From NCBI GenBank assembly GCA_024235695.1, contig JACKLX010000003.1:124001-188000 (forward strand): DNA of 64,000 nucleotides. Reading direction: 5' to 3'. The notes under the pieces are model-generated. The model was not told the origin of the DNA. It saw only the letters and a program-made list of their open reading frames with translations, and did not search any database. Every line of letters begins with the position of its first letter. The first letter of the stretch is position 1. The translations under genes were made by a program, and so were the position numbers. This document shows, one piece after another, positions 27,624 to 39,533 of this stretch. Origin of the DNA: Accumulibacter sp. (GTDB lineage Bacteria; Pseudomonadota; Gammaproteobacteria; Burkholderiales; Rhodocyclaceae).

Positions 27624-27679
27624 CGTCTCCGGCAGTCGCCGGCAAATCAATGGGAAGGTCAGGGGGAGAAGTTGCGGTA

Positions 27680-30600
27680 ATGGATGAGCAGTTGACACTG
27701 GACAGCGATCAGGACAGTCAGCCCGCCTTCTGGGCTCCCTCGCTGGCGTTCCTGAAGTACACCGGCTGGTCGGTGCTGATCGCCGCGGCGGCGGCGCTGC
27801 TGACGCTCGTGCTGACCGTTCCCGAGCAACCGTGGCGGGCGGCCGGGCCGGCGTCGATGGTGCTGGTGGCGGTAATTGTCCTGCGCCTGCTGTCGCTCGG
27901 ACGCGTGCGTGCGTCCTTGACCGTCCTGGTCTGGGGCACCTGGCTGGTGATCGGGGCGATTTCGACCTTCTACGGGGGGTTGCGTGGCCTGTTGATCATC
28001 GCCTACCCGCTGGTGATCATGACCGGCGGCTGGCTGCTTGGCGAGCGCGCGGCGGTCGCTCTGGCGGCGCTGACGGCGGTGGTGATCGCCGTCTTCGTGA
28101 CCGCCGACTTTGCGCACCTGCTGCCGGCGCAGCCGCCGACACCGGCGCTGATTTACGGTCTGGTACAGATCGCCTGCGTCGTCGTCGCCTTGCTGCTGAT
28201 TGTCTTTCTGATCCGCTCGTACCAGCAACGGATCGACGACGTGCGCCGCCTGGGGAGCGATCTGGCGCAGCGAACGGCGGAAGTTCAGGCGCGCGAGGCG
28301 GACCTCAACCGCGCCCAGGCGGTCGCCGGCGTCGGCAGCTGGGTGGTCGACCTGAGCAGCGGCAGGATCGAGATGTCGGCCGAGGCGTGTCGCATCTTTG
28401 CTTTTCCCGAGGGCACCGTCGGTAGCCTCGACGGCTTCATGGCGCTGGTCCATGCCGCGGATCGCCAGGCTCTGCAGCAAGCCAGCGAGGCGGCGCTCGC
28501 CGGCCGGCCGTTCGACATCGAGCTGCGGATCGTCGTCGGCGGTTCGGTACGCTGGATCGCGCAGCGCGCGGAGGTCGAGTTCGACGCGCAGGGCAAGCCG
28601 GTGCGCAGCGTTGGCACCACCCAGGACATCACCGTGCGCAAGGAACTGGAAAACAGCCTGCGCGAGCAGCGCGAGTTCTTCCGCTTGATTTCAGAGAGCA
28701 TTGGCGAGCATATCGTGGTCCTCGACCTGGAAGGCCGACGGCTGTACAACAGCCCCTCGTATCGCCAGTTCTTCGGCAGCGCCAGCGATCTGAGGGGTAG
28801 CGATTCGTTTGCCGACATTCACCCCGATGACCGCGAGCGGGTGGTCGCGGTCTTCCGCCAGACGGCGCGAAGCGGCGTCGGTCAGCAGATCCAGTACCGC
28901 CTGGTGCGCTCGGACGGCAGCATTCGTCAGATGGCGTCGTCCGGCAACGTCATCAAGGACAGCAGCGGCCAGGTGACGCGAGTGGTCGTCGTGTCGCACG
29001 ACATCACCGAAAAGATGCAGGCGGAACAGTGGGAGCGCATTGCCGCCACCGCCTTCGAGTCGCAACAGGGGATGTTCATCACCGACGCCAACGGCGTCAT
29101 TCTGCGGATCAACCAGGCGTTTACCGAGATCACCGGCTACAGCGCCGACGAATGCCTCGGCAAGACGCCGAAACTGCTCCGTTCGGGTCGTCACGACGCA
29201 GCTTTCTACGCCGCGATGCGCGCGACCATCGAAAGCACCGGCGCCTGGCAGGGCGAAATCTGGAACCGCCGCAAGAACGACGAGATCTATCCGGAGTGGC
29301 TGACGATTTCGGCCGTCAAGGACAGTGCAGGCCAACTCACGCATTACGTGTCGACCTTGACCGACATCACCATGCGCAAGGCGGCGCAGGAAGAGATCCG
29401 GCATCTCGCCTTCTACGACGCGCTGACCGGTCTGCCCAATCGCCGTTTGCTGCTCGACCGCCTGCGCCTGGCACAGGTGTCGAGCAGTCGCCACGAGCGC
29501 CAGGGGGCGCTGTTGTTCATCGACCTCGACAACTTCAAGACGCTCAACGACACGCTCGGGCACGACATGGGCGACCGCTTGCTGCAGCACGTTGCCCGGC
29601 GGCTTTCCGACTGCGTGCGCGAGCGTGATACGGTCGCCCGTCTGGGCGGCGACGAGTTCGTCGTGATGCTCGAAGATCTCGGCCGCCGGCCGGAGGACGC
29701 CGCCGCCCAGACGCGCAACGTCGCCGGCAAGATCCTCGACGTGCTCAACCAGCCCTACGATCTGACCGGACACGAGTACCACAACACGCCAAGTATCGGC
29801 ATCGCGCTGTTTGGCGACGGCAAGGACGGCATCGACGAGTTGATGAAAAGGGCCGACCTGGCGATGTACGAGGCCAAGGCCGCTGGCCGCAACACCTTGC
29901 GTTTCTTCGATCCGCAGATGCAGGCCGTGGTCATGGCGCGCGCCAGTCTCGAGAAGGACCTGCGCGACGCGCTGCACAAGCGCGAGCTGGTGCTGTTCTA
30001 TCAGCCGCAGGTCGATACGACGGGTCGGGTCATCGGCGCCGAGGCGCTGCTGCGCTGGCAGCATCCGCAGCGGGGCATGGTGTCGCCGGGCGAGTTCATT
30101 CCGCTGGCGGAGGAAACCGGGCTGATCCTGCCGCTGGGCCTGTGGGTGCTCGAGACGGCCAGCGCCCAGTCGGTCGTCTGGGCGACCGGACGGCCGGATT
30201 TCACCGTTTCGGTCAACGTCAGCGCCCGGCAGTTCCGCCAGTCGAACTTCGTCGAGCAGGTGCTGGCGGTCCTCGCTCGCAGCGGCGCCGAGCCGAAGCA
30301 TCTGAAACTCGAGCTGACCGAGAGCATGTTGTTCGACAACGTCCAGGAAATGATCGCCAAGATGAGCGCGCTGAAGGATCGCGGCGTCGGCTTTTCGCTC
30401 GACGACTTCGGCACCGGTTACTCGTCGCTGTCGTATCTCAAGCGGCTGCCGCTTGACCAGCTGAAGATCGACCAGTCCTTCGTGCGCGACCTGCTGACCG
30501 ATCCCAACGACGAGGTGATCGCCCGCACGATCATCGCGCTGGCCAGCACGCTCGGGCTGGCGGTGATTGCCGAAGGGGTCGAAACGGTCGAGCAGCGCGA

Positions 30601-30697
30601 CGCGCTGGAAGCGCAGGGTTGCCACGCCTACCAGGGCTATCTGTTCAGCCGGCCGCTGCCGGTCGCCGAGTTCGACGTCTTCCTGCAGCGACAGTAA
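27680..30697 (+). CDS. Membrane PAS-PAS-PAS-GGDEF-EAL c-di-GMP enzyme
   Basis: A 1005-residue protein starting at ATG 27680. The N-terminus has five to six hydrophobic segments between residues 25 and 185 (a MASE-like sensor). Three PAS regions follow (starting near VAGVGSWVVDLSSG, EHIVVLDLEGRRLYNS, and GMFITDANGVILRINQAF). The GGDEF domain has an intact GGDEF and a RERD inhibitory site. The EAL domain is complete, with EALLRW, LELTESM, DDFGTGYSSLSYL and KIDQSFV, so both synthesis and hydrolysis of c-di-GMP are possible. It closes the signalling cluster, 56 bp after the REC-PAS-GGDEF gene. Confidence 0.94.
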   Translation: MDEQLTLDSDQDSQPAFWAPSLAFLKYTGWSVLIAAAAALLTLVLTVPEQPWRAAGPASMVLVAVIVLRLLSLGRVRASLTVLVWGTWLVIGAISTFYGGLRGLLIIAYPLVIMTGGWLLGERAAVALAALTAVVIAVFVTADFAHLLPAQPPTPALIYGLVQIACVVVALLLIVFLIRSYQQRIDDVRRLGSDLAQRTAEVQAREADLNRAQAVAGVGSWVVDLSSGRIEMSAEACRIFAFPEGTVGSLDGFMALVHAADRQALQQASEAALAGRPFDIELRIVVGGSVRWIAQRAEVEFDAQGKPVRSVGTTQDITVRKELENSLREQREFFRLISESIGEHIVVLDLEGRRLYNSPSYRQFFGSASDLRGSDSFADIHPDDRERVVAVFRQTARSGVGQQIQYRLVRSDGSIRQMASSGNVIKDSSGQVTRVVVVSHDITEKMQAEQWERIAATAFESQQGMFITDANGVILRINQAFTEITGYSADECLGKTPKLLRSGRHDAAFYAAMRATIESTGAWQGEIWNRRKNDEIYPEWLTISAVKDSAGQLTHYVSTLTDITMRKAAQEEIRHLAFYDALTGLPNRRLLLDRLRLAQVSSSRHERQGALLFIDLDNFKTLNDTLGHDMGDRLLQHVARRLSDCVRERDTVARLGGDEFVVMLEDLGRRPEDAAAQTRNVAGKILDVLNQPYDLTGHEYHNTPSIGIALFGDGKDGIDELMKRADLAMYEAKAAGRNTLRFFDPQMQAVVMARASLEKDLRDALHKRELVLFYQPQVDTTGRVIGAEALLRWQHPQRGMVSPGEFIPLAEETGLILPLGLWVLETASAQSVVWATGRPDFTVSVNVSARQFRQSNFVEQVLAVLARSGAEPKHLKLELTESMLFDNVQEMIAKMSALKDRGVGFSLDDFGTGYSSLSYLKRLPLDQLKIDQSFVRDLLTDPNDEVIARTIIALASTLGLAVIAEGVETVEQRDALEAQGCHAYQGYLFSRPLPVAEFDVFLQRQ

Positions 30698-30750
30698 GGG
30701 CCGGCCTGCCGATGGCGCTGGTTGCCGACCCCAGCGGTGCGCAGGCGAAC

Positions 30751-31653
30751 TCAGCGACCCTCGCCACGCGCCGCCAGGTAAATCCCGGCCAGCAGCAGGA
30801 CGAAGCCGACGCCCTGCAGCAGGGCGAACGACTCGGCGAAGAAGAGCCATGCCAGCAGCGCGCTGCCAACCGGTTCGCCCAGCGTCACGACGGCGATGAA
30901 GGTCGCCGACACGTGTTTCAGCGACCAGTTGTACGCGGTGTGGCCGAGCAACTGCGGCCCCAGCGCCATGCCCAGCGCGAGCAGGTAGGCGGCGCCGGCG
31001 TAACCGCCGAGCGGCGTCGCACTGGCCTGGCACGCCAGCAGCAGGAACAGCGAAGCGCTGCCGTAGGCCAGCCAGACGTAAGCGGGTAGCGGCAGATTGG
31101 CGCGCAAGCGGCGGCCGATCAGCAGATACGCCGAAAAACACCAGCTGCCGACGATCGCCAGGAAGTTGCCGAGCAGCGGATCGCTGCCGGCGACGCTGTT
31201 GCGGCTGTCGCTCCAGAAGATCAGCAGGCTGCCGGACAGCGAAATGACGATACCGACGGCCATCAGCCGGCTCGGCTTCTCGCCGAACAGGATGAACGAC
31301 GCGATGCCGACCCACAGCAGATTGGTCGTGACCAGCGCCGTGCTGCTGGCTACCGAGGTGTATTCGAGTGACGTGATCCAGGTTGCGAAATGCAGCGCCA
31401 GAAAGAAGCCGGCGCCGCAGGTCAGCAGCAGCTGTCGCGCGCTCAGGGTACGCAGCACGCGGCCCGACTGCCAGAGCGCGATCGGCGTGATGAGCACCGC
31501 TGCGATGCCGAGGCGCAGCGTCGCGATGGTCAGCGATGGCAGACCATAGGCCTGTGCAAAGCGCGCCAGGATGGCGCCGAAGGAGATCGCCAGCAGGCCG
31601 ATGCCGAGGACGACAAAGGGCAGCCAGCGCGGCGGCGCCTCGCTCGTTTCCAC
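30751..31653 (-). CDS. EamA/DMT family transporter
   Basis: A 300-residue drug/metabolite transporter with ten hydrophobic segments in two EamA repeats. It starts RWLPFVVLGIGLLAISFGAILARFAQ and has the second-repeat motif TFIAVVTLGEPVGSALLAWLFF. The start is uncertain: a GTG at 31653 sits 19 bp after the livF stop and precedes the first helix, while longer in-frame readings would overlap livF. No strong ribosome-binding site is visible. It may be the last gene of the liv operon, possibly an amino-acid exporter, but the substrate cannot be read from sequence. Confidence 0.85.
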   Translation of the reverse strand: METSEAPPRWLPFVVLGIGLLAISFGAILARFAQAYGLPSLTIATLRLGIAAVLITPIALWQSGRVLRTLSARQLLLTCGAGFFLALHFATWITSLEYTSVASSTALVTTNLLWVGIASFILFGEKPSRLMAVGIVISLSGSLLIFWSDSRNSVAGSDPLLGNFLAIVGSWCFSAYLLIGRRLRANLPLPAYVWLAYGSASLFLLLACQASATPLGGYAGAAYLLALGMALGPQLLGHTAYNWSLKHVSATFIAVVTLGEPVGSALLAWLFFAESFALLQGVGFVLLLAGIYLAARGEGR

Positions 31654-31672
31654 GCGCGTGTCCGCGGATTGG

Positions 31673-32401
31673 CTAGGCTGCGCTCTCGGTCTGACCACCT
31701 TCCAGATACGCGGCGCGGACCTCGGGACTTGCCAGCAGTTCGCTGCCGGTACCCGAGAGGATGATCTGACCATGCTGCAGCACGTAGGCGCGATGCGCCA
31801 CGCGCAGCGCGTGGTGCGCGTTCTGTTCGACCAGCAGGATCGTCATGCCATGCTCGCGGTTCAGTTCACGGACGATCTGGAAGATCTTCTTGATGTACAG
31901 CGGTGCCAGTCCCAGCGAGGGTTCGTCGAGCAACAGCAGTTGCGGGCGGCTCATCAGCGCGCGCGCAATGGCCAGCATCTGCTGCTCGCCACCGGAGAGC
32001 GTGCCGGCGCTCTGCGTGCAGCGTTCCTCGAGGATCGGGAACAGTGCGTACATCCGCCGGAGGTCGACGTCGAAGTTGCTTTCCTCGCCGAGCACGGCGC
32101 CCATCTGCAGGTTTTCGATGACCGTCATGCGCGGAAAGATCCGCCGGCCCTCGGGAACCAGCGAGATGCCGCGTCGGGCAATGTCGTGCGTCGCCAGCGC
32201 GGTGATGTCCTCGCCGTCGAAGACGATGCGTCCTGCCGAAGCGCGTGGCTGGCCGAAGATCGACATCATCAGTGTCGATTTGCCGGCGCCGTTGGCGCCG
32301 ATCAGCGTCACCACCTCGCCGACCTGCACCGCAAGATCGACGCCGTGCAGGGCATGGATGCTTCCATAGTGGGCGTGGACGCCCGACAGCTGCAGCATCA
32401 T
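31673..32401 (-). CDS. livF: Branched-chain amino acid ABC transporter ATPase LivF
   Basis: A 242-residue ABC ATPase. Walker A is GANGAGKST, the signature is LSGGEQQMLAIARAL, Walker B is LLLLDEPSLGL, and the H-loop is LLVEQNAHHALRVAHRAYVLQHG, typical of LivF. The first of two tandem ATGs (32401) overlaps the livG stop. It energises the LivHM channel with LivG in import of branched-chain or related amino acids. Confidence 0.95.
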   Translation of the reverse strand: MMLQLSGVHAHYGSIHALHGVDLAVQVGEVVTLIGANGAGKSTLMMSIFGQPRASAGRIVFDGEDITALATHDIARRGISLVPEGRRIFPRMTVIENLQMGAVLGEESNFDVDLRRMYALFPILEERCTQSAGTLSGGEQQMLAIARALMSRPQLLLLDEPSLGLAPLYIKKIFQIVRELNREHGMTILLVEQNAHHALRVAHRAYVLQHGQIILSGTGSELLASPEVRAAYLEGGQTESAA

Positions 32402-33233
32402 GGTCTTGCCTCCGGGTGCAGTTGTTCGTCGGCATCGTCCTCGCCCAGGTAGGCCTTGATGACGTTGGGATCCTGCTGGACCTGTGTCGGGCTGCCTTCG
32501 GCTATCTTGCGCCCGTAGTTGAGCACGCAGATGTGGTCGGAGACGTTCATCACGACGCTCATGTCGTGCTCGATCAGCAGGATGGCGATGCCTTCGTCGC
32601 GAGCCAGATGCTTGAGCAGCTCGTTGAGTTCGGCCGATTCGCGCGGATTGAGGCCGGCGGCCGGCTCGTCGAGGCACAGCAGCAGCGGATCGACGCAGAG
32701 CGCCCGGGCGATCTCGATTCGCCGCTGCATGCCGTAGGGCAGGTCGCCGGCGGCGGTATTGGCCTTGTCGATCAGATCCAGGCGTTTGAGCCAGCCGATC
32801 GCCTTGTCCATTGCCTTCTTTTCCGCCTGGCGATAGCCCGACAGGCCGAACAGACCGGCCAGCGAGAAGCGCGAGGCATGCTGCAGGGCGTTGTGCTGGG
32901 CAACCATCAGGTTCTCGAGCACGGTCATTTTCGGGAACAGGCGGATGTTCTGGAAGGTGCGCACGACCTGCGCCTTGTGCGCCACCTGGTGGCTGGGCAG
33001 CGCTTCCAGGCGCATCAGGCCGCGTTGCGGGTGATTCAGGCGAACGCTGCCGTCGGTCGGCTTGTAGAAACCGGTCAGACAGTTGAAGAAGGTCGTCTTG
33101 CCGGCACCATTTGGCCCGATGACGCCGGTGATCTGGCGCCCGGCGACGTCGAGCGACATGTCGTCGATGGCCAGCAGACCACCGAAACGCATGGTTAGGC
33201 GCTCGACGCTGAGCAGCGGCGCGGTGGCGGCGC

Positions 33234-33237
<4 letters not shown>
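32398..33237 (-). CDS. livG: Branched-chain amino acid ABC transporter ATPase LivG
   Basis: A 279-residue ABC ATPase with Walker [18 protein letters not shown], the LivG-specific [18 protein letters not shown] segment, and Walker [15 protein letters not shown]. The signature is degenerate: [16 protein letters not shown] replaces LSGGQ with LPYGMQ, as is usual in LivG. The start ATG overlaps the livM stop and the stop overlaps livF. Confidence 0.95.
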
Positions 33238-35467
<2,230 letters not shown>

Positions 35468-35518
35468 CGCCTTCCTCCTTTGCTGCTTGCGCAAGATGCG
35501 CTGATTGTCAGGATCGCG

Positions 35519-35746
35519 TCAGGCCGCCAAGCGCTCGCGGCCAGCGCAATCTCGGAATCGTCCAGGCTCTGCAATGCCAGGGTCCTGGCAGATCCTGATG
35601 GCCAAGTGATAGCGGACCTCGTCAGGCCTGGGAAGGGCGCTCCGCCTGTTGGTCATTGCGTGGCGCCACCGGGAATGACTGCCGACTTCAGGCAGCAAGG
35701 CGCAATCATGTGCCGTCAAATGCGCTAGCAGGTCGCGCCGTTCCAC
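35519..35746 (-). CDS. hicA: HicA family mRNA-interferase toxin
   Basis: A 75-residue HicA-like protein with a GTG start 9 bp after the hicB stop. The N-terminus MERRDLLAHLTAHDCALL matches the HicA pattern of a helix followed by the double-stranded-RNA-binding-like strand. The catalytic histidine is in EVGSHSRW (usual form GSHxxY/W). The motif ALPRPDEVRYHLAIRICQDPGI corresponds to the conserved PRHxEI..LxxxICRDLGI ending. HicA cleaves mRNA when free of HicB. About 15 extra residues follow the normal end. Confidence 0.82.
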   Translation of the reverse strand: MERRDLLAHLTAHDCALLPEVGSHSRWRHAMTNRRSALPRPDEVRYHLAIRICQDPGIAEPGRFRDCAGRERLAA

Positions 35747-35755
35747 AGGGCCGCT

Positions 35756-35968
35756 TCACAGGGCAATGGGCAATTCTTCGCATCGCTTTTCAGTCGCTGC
35801 AAGTGCATCTGCCCGATTCAGGTCAATGGCTTCGATCAGAGTGTCACGAAGCGATTGCGACAGGGTTTCTCGCGAAGACTCCTGGCAGTCAACGCCAGGA
35901 ACTTCTTCTATCGAGCCAATCCACCAGTCGGCATGCTGCTTGATTACTGCGGTACAGGTTTGCTTCAT
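35756..35968 (-). CDS. hicB: HicB family antitoxin
   Basis: A 70-residue protein beginning MKQTCTAVIKQHADWWIGSI and continuing EEVPGVDCQESSRETLSQSL, the partly degraded RNase-H-like fold of HicB antitoxins (the strand-turn VPGV/DCQ and the helix with LRDTLIEAI). The antitoxin-first order (hicB then hicA) is one of the two known arrangements. GC content of this gene is visibly lower than that of putA and livH on either side, indicating recent acquisition. The ATG at 35968 has GGGAGAACG upstream. It lacks a separate DNA-binding domain. Confidence 0.82.
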   Translation of the reverse strand: MKQTCTAVIKQHADWWIGSIEEVPGVDCQESSRETLSQSLRDTLIEAIDLNRADALAATEKRCEELPIAL

Positions 35969-36170
35969 GTTTCGTTCTCCCTTGCCGATATCGAGGCGGA
36001 ATGGCATGAAACCGTTTGCGCCGCCAGTTCGGAATTCAGCACAGAATTCGGCCGCCTGCCGGACGAATCGGCAGCGACGCCCGGGCAGACTCCGAACCTC
36101 CCTTGGCACTGGATTTTGCCGTTGATGGTGATCACGGGGGAAAGCCGGAGAGCGCACGCCGCCACCCGCA

Positions 36171-39100
36171 TCATTCATCACCCGCATCGAGCGCCATCAA
36201 GCTGGCGTTGCCGCCGGCGGCGGTGGTGTCGACCGACAGCGTCCGTTCGCTGGCGAAGCGGTACAGGTAGTGCGGGCCACCGGCCTTTGGCCCGGTGCCC
36301 GACAGACCCTCGCCGCCGAAGGGCTGGACGCCGACGACCGCGCCGATGACGTTGCGGTTGACGTAGGTGTTGCCGACGTGCAGGCGGGCGGTGATTCGCC
36401 GGATGGTCTCCTCGATGCGGCTGTGGATGCCGAGCGTCAGGCCGTAGCCGGTGCTGGCGATGGCCTCGCAGACCTTGTCGAGATCCTCGCCGCGCCAGCG
36501 AATGACGTGCAGGATCGGGCCGAAGACTTCGCGTTCGAGACGCGACAGGCTGTCGATCTCGTAGGCGCACGGCGCAAAGAAGCTGCCGTGGCTGGTCGCC
36601 TGCTCGTCGAGCGGGCAGCTGGAGATCGGCGTTGCGAAACTGTCCAGCCAGCTGGCGTGGGCGACCAGCACCTTGCGTGCCGCTTCGTCGATCACCGGCC
36701 CGACGTCGGTGCGCAGGTCGGCGGGGTCGCCGATGCGCAGTTCCTGCATTGCCCCGGCGAGCATGCTGCACACCCGGTCGGCAATATCGGCCTGGACGAA
36801 AAGGACGCGCAAGGCCGAACAGCGCTGGCCGGCGGAGTTGAACGCCGAGGCGACGACGTCGCGGACGATCTGTTCGGGCAGCGCCGACGAATCGGCGATC
36901 ATCGCGTTCTGGCCGCCGGTTTCGGCGATCAGTGGCACCAGCGGGCCGTCCTTGCCGGCCAGCGTGCGGGCGATGATTCGCGCCACTTCGGTCGAGCCGG
37001 TGAAGGCGACGCCGGCGCATTCACGAGCGGCGACCAGCGCCGCCCCGATCCGCCCGTCGCCCGGCAGGAAGGCCAGCGCCTCGGCCGGGATGCCGGCGCC
37101 ATGCAGCAGGCCGACGGCCAGCGCGGCGACCAGCGGCGTCTGCTCGGCGGGTTTGGCGAGCACCGTGTTGCCGGCAGCCAGCGCGGCGGCGATCTGGCCG
37201 ACGAAGATGGCCAGCGGGAAGTTCCACGGGCTGATGCAGACGAAGACGCCGCGGCCGTGCAAGGACAGACTGTTGCGCTCGCCGGTCGGGCCCGGCAGTT
37301 CGATCGCCGCCGAGAATTTCTCTTTCGCCTGTGCCGCGTAGTAGCGGCAGAAATCGATCGCTTCGCGGACCTCGGAAACGGCATCGCCCTGTATGCGGCC
37401 GCCTTCGCGAACGATCAGCGCGACCAGTTCGGGGAGGCGCTCCTGCATCGCGTCGGCGGCGCGTTCGAGGGCTGCGGCGCGGCTGCTGGCCGGCGTCGCT
37501 TCCCAGGCCGGGAAAGCCGCCTGGGCGGCCGCCAGAGCGGCGTTGACGTCGGCCGTGCTGGCCTCGATCACCTTACCGACGACGTCACGCTGGTTGGCCG
37601 GCGAGCAGACCGGCCGGCTGCTGGCGCCAGACCCCTGCTTGCCGGCAATCAGCGGTGCCGCCAGGTAGCTGACCCTGGCGCTCTGTTTGATGGCGCTGCG
37701 CAGGTCTTCGAGGGTGGCTTTGTCGTTCATGTCGAGTCCTTCACTGTTGCTGCGCTCGGCGCCGAAGAGCTCGCGCGGCAGCGGGATGCGGCTTTGCCGT
37801 TTGACCGCCAGGGCGGCCAGCTTTTCGACGGGGTCGGCGATCAGGGCGTCGATTGGCAGGTCGGCGTCGGCGATGCGATTGACGAACGACGAATTGGCGC
37901 CGTTCTCCAGCAGGCGGCGAACGAGATACGCCAGCAGGTCTTCATGACTGCCGACCGGCGCATAGACGCGACACGCGCGCCCGAGCTTGTCCTTGCCGAC
38001 GATCTGGTCGTACAGCTCTTCGCCCATGCCGTGCAGCCGCTGGTATTCCCATTCGTCGCTGCCACCGGCGCTGATCGCGATTTCGGCAACGGCCGCCAGG
38101 GTGTGCGCGTTATGCGTCGCGAACGCCGGATAAAAAGCCTGCGGGTCGGCGAAGAGGCGTCTGGCGCAGGCCAGATAGGACACGTCGCTGGCCACCTTGC
38201 GGGTGAATACCGGGTAATCGGACAAGCCGCGTTCCTGCGCCAGCTTGATCTCGGCGTCCCAGTAGGCGCCCTTGCAGAGGCGAACCAGCAGTCGCCGCTG
38301 GCCGCGGTGGGCGATGTCGGCGAGCCAGTCGATGACCGGCAGGGCGCGCTTCTGGTAGGCCTGCACAGCGAGTCCGAGGCCATTCCAGCCGACCAGTTCG
38401 TGGTCGGTGGCGAGCGCTTCGATGAGGTCCAGCGACATCTCCAGCCGATCCGCCTCTTCGGCGTCGATCGTCAGGCCGATGTTGCGCGCCTTGGCGCGCA
38501 CCGCCAGCGCCTTGATCGCCGGCAGCAGCTCGCGGCGGACGCGGTCCTCGTTGGCCACTTCGTAGCGGGGGTGCAGCGCCGAGAGCTTGATCGAGATCGA
38601 CGGTGCGATGAACGGTGGGCGGCCGGCGGCCGAATCGCCGATGGCGGCGATCGCCTTGCTGTAGGAGTCGAAATAGCGCAGTGCGTTGGCACTGGTGCGG
38701 GCCGACTCGCCGAGCATGTCGTAGGAGTGGCGGTAGCCGGCCTTCTCGGCGTTGCGCGCGCGCTCGAGCGCTTCGTGGATGTTGCGTCCCATCACGAACT
38801 GCCGGCCGAGAATGCGCATCGCGGTGATCACCGCCTGACGGATCACCGGTTCGCCGGTGCGCGCCACCAGCCGCCGGAGCGTGCCGCTCAGCTTGCGGTC
38901 GGCGGTGTCGAGATTGACGATCCGGCCGGTCAGCATCAGCGCCCAGGTGCCGGCGTTCACGAAGGTGCTGTGCGACGCCCCCAGCCGCTTCTGCCACTCG
39001 GTGCTGCCGATCTTGTCGCGGATCAGGCGATCGACCGTTTCAGCGTCGGGGATGCGCAGTAGCGCCTCGGCCAGGCACATCAGCACGACGCCCTCACGCG

Positions 39101-39314
39101 ACGAGAGGTCGTAGGTGGCCAGGAAGGCATCGATGCCGCCGGTTTTCAGGCGGCTGTCGCGAACGTTCTGGACCAGCGGCGTGGCGCGCTGGCGGATGCC
39201 CTGTTGTTCGGAGTGGGTGAAACGCGCCCGGGCGATCAACTCCTCGACGATCTGTTCTTCGTCGATCCGGTGATAGTCACGCAGACGCTGGCGTAGTGTT
39301 GGGGTCGTGGCCAC
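36171..39314 (-). CDS. putA: Bifunctional proline dehydrogenase / P5C dehydrogenase PutA
   Basis: A 1047-residue enzyme that oxidises proline to glutamate in two steps, channelled between domains. The start is a GTG at 39314 (VATTPTLRQRLRDYHRI). The FAD-dependent proline dehydrogenase domain covers about 50-470 (SALHPRYEVANEDRV, LVRLCKGAYWDAEIK, and YAPVGSHEDLLAYLVRRLLENGA, cited in part). The aldehyde dehydrogenase domain covers about 540-1020 with ISPWNFPLAIF, ETGGQNAMI and the catalytic cysteine in NSAGQRCSALR. There is no N-terminal ribbon-helix-helix domain, so unlike E. coli PutA it should not be a repressor. It lies between livK and the hicBA-livHMGF genes. Confidence 0.95.
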   Translation of the reverse strand: MATTPTLRQRLRDYHRIDEEQIVEELIARARFTHSEQQGIRQRATPLVQNVRDSRLKTGGIDAFLATYDLSSREGVVLMCLAEALLRIPDAETVDRLIRDKIGSTEWQKRLGASHSTFVNAGTWALMLTGRIVNLDTADRKLSGTLRRLVARTGEPVIRQAVITAMRILGRQFVMGRNIHEALERARNAEKAGYRHSYDMLGESARTSANALRYFDSYSKAIAAIGDSAAGRPPFIAPSISIKLSALHPRYEVANEDRVRRELLPAIKALAVRAKARNIGLTIDAEEADRLEMSLDLIEALATDHELVGWNGLGLAVQAYQKRALPVIDWLADIAHRGQRRLLVRLCKGAYWDAEIKLAQERGLSDYPVFTRKVASDVSYLACARRLFADPQAFYPAFATHNAHTLAAVAEIAISAGGSDEWEYQRLHGMGEELYDQIVGKDKLGRACRVYAPVGSHEDLLAYLVRRLLENGANSSFVNRIADADLPIDALIADPVEKLAALAVKRQSRIPLPRELFGAERSNSEGLDMNDKATLEDLRSAIKQSARVSYLAAPLIAGKQGSGASSRPVCSPANQRDVVGKVIEASTADVNAALAAAQAAFPAWEATPASSRAAALERAADAMQERLPELVALIVREGGRIQGDAVSEVREAIDFCRYYAAQAKEKFSAAIELPGPTGERNSLSLHGRGVFVCISPWNFPLAIFVGQIAAALAAGNTVLAKPAEQTPLVAALAVGLLHGAGIPAEALAFLPGDGRIGAALVAARECAGVAFTGSTEVARIIARTLAGKDGPLVPLIAETGGQNAMIADSSALPEQIVRDVVASAFNSAGQRCSALRVLFVQADIADRVCSMLAGAMQELRIGDPADLRTDVGPVIDEAARKVLVAHASWLDSFATPISSCPLDEQATSHGSFFAPCAYEIDSLSRLEREVFGPILHVIRWRGEDLDKVCEAIASTGYGLTLGIHSRIEETIRRITARLHVGNTYVNRNVIGAVVGVQPFGGEGLSGTGPKAGGPHYLYRFASERTLSVDTTAAGGNASLMALDAGDE

Positions 39315-39533
39315 GCTCAATCCTGCCTTCCAGTCGATTGGACCCGACCCGCTGTCGCGGTGTCGCGTCGAGTTGCCGAAATGCCCGGCGTCTGGCGGAC
39401 GCCGGGGGATGTTTCCGTTCGAGGCGCGAACTCGTTGATCGCCTCGGAGCCCGCTCGCGGCGCCGATCTTCCGGTTCCGCGAGCGGGGTGAACCCTGCAC
39501 GCCCTTGCGATGGCCGCCAGGCGCGCGTGAAGA

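Noticed and set aside
35969-36170. A longer version of the hicB frame starting at 36187
   Set aside because: The extension overlaps the end of putA and has no HicB-like sequence; the ATG at 35968 with its GGGAG site gives the normal antitoxin length.
36270-39062. A 930-codon open frame on the plus strand opposite putA
   Set aside because: It mirrors the putA reading frame and has a composition typical of GC-rich antisense frames (His, Gln, Arg, Gly runs).
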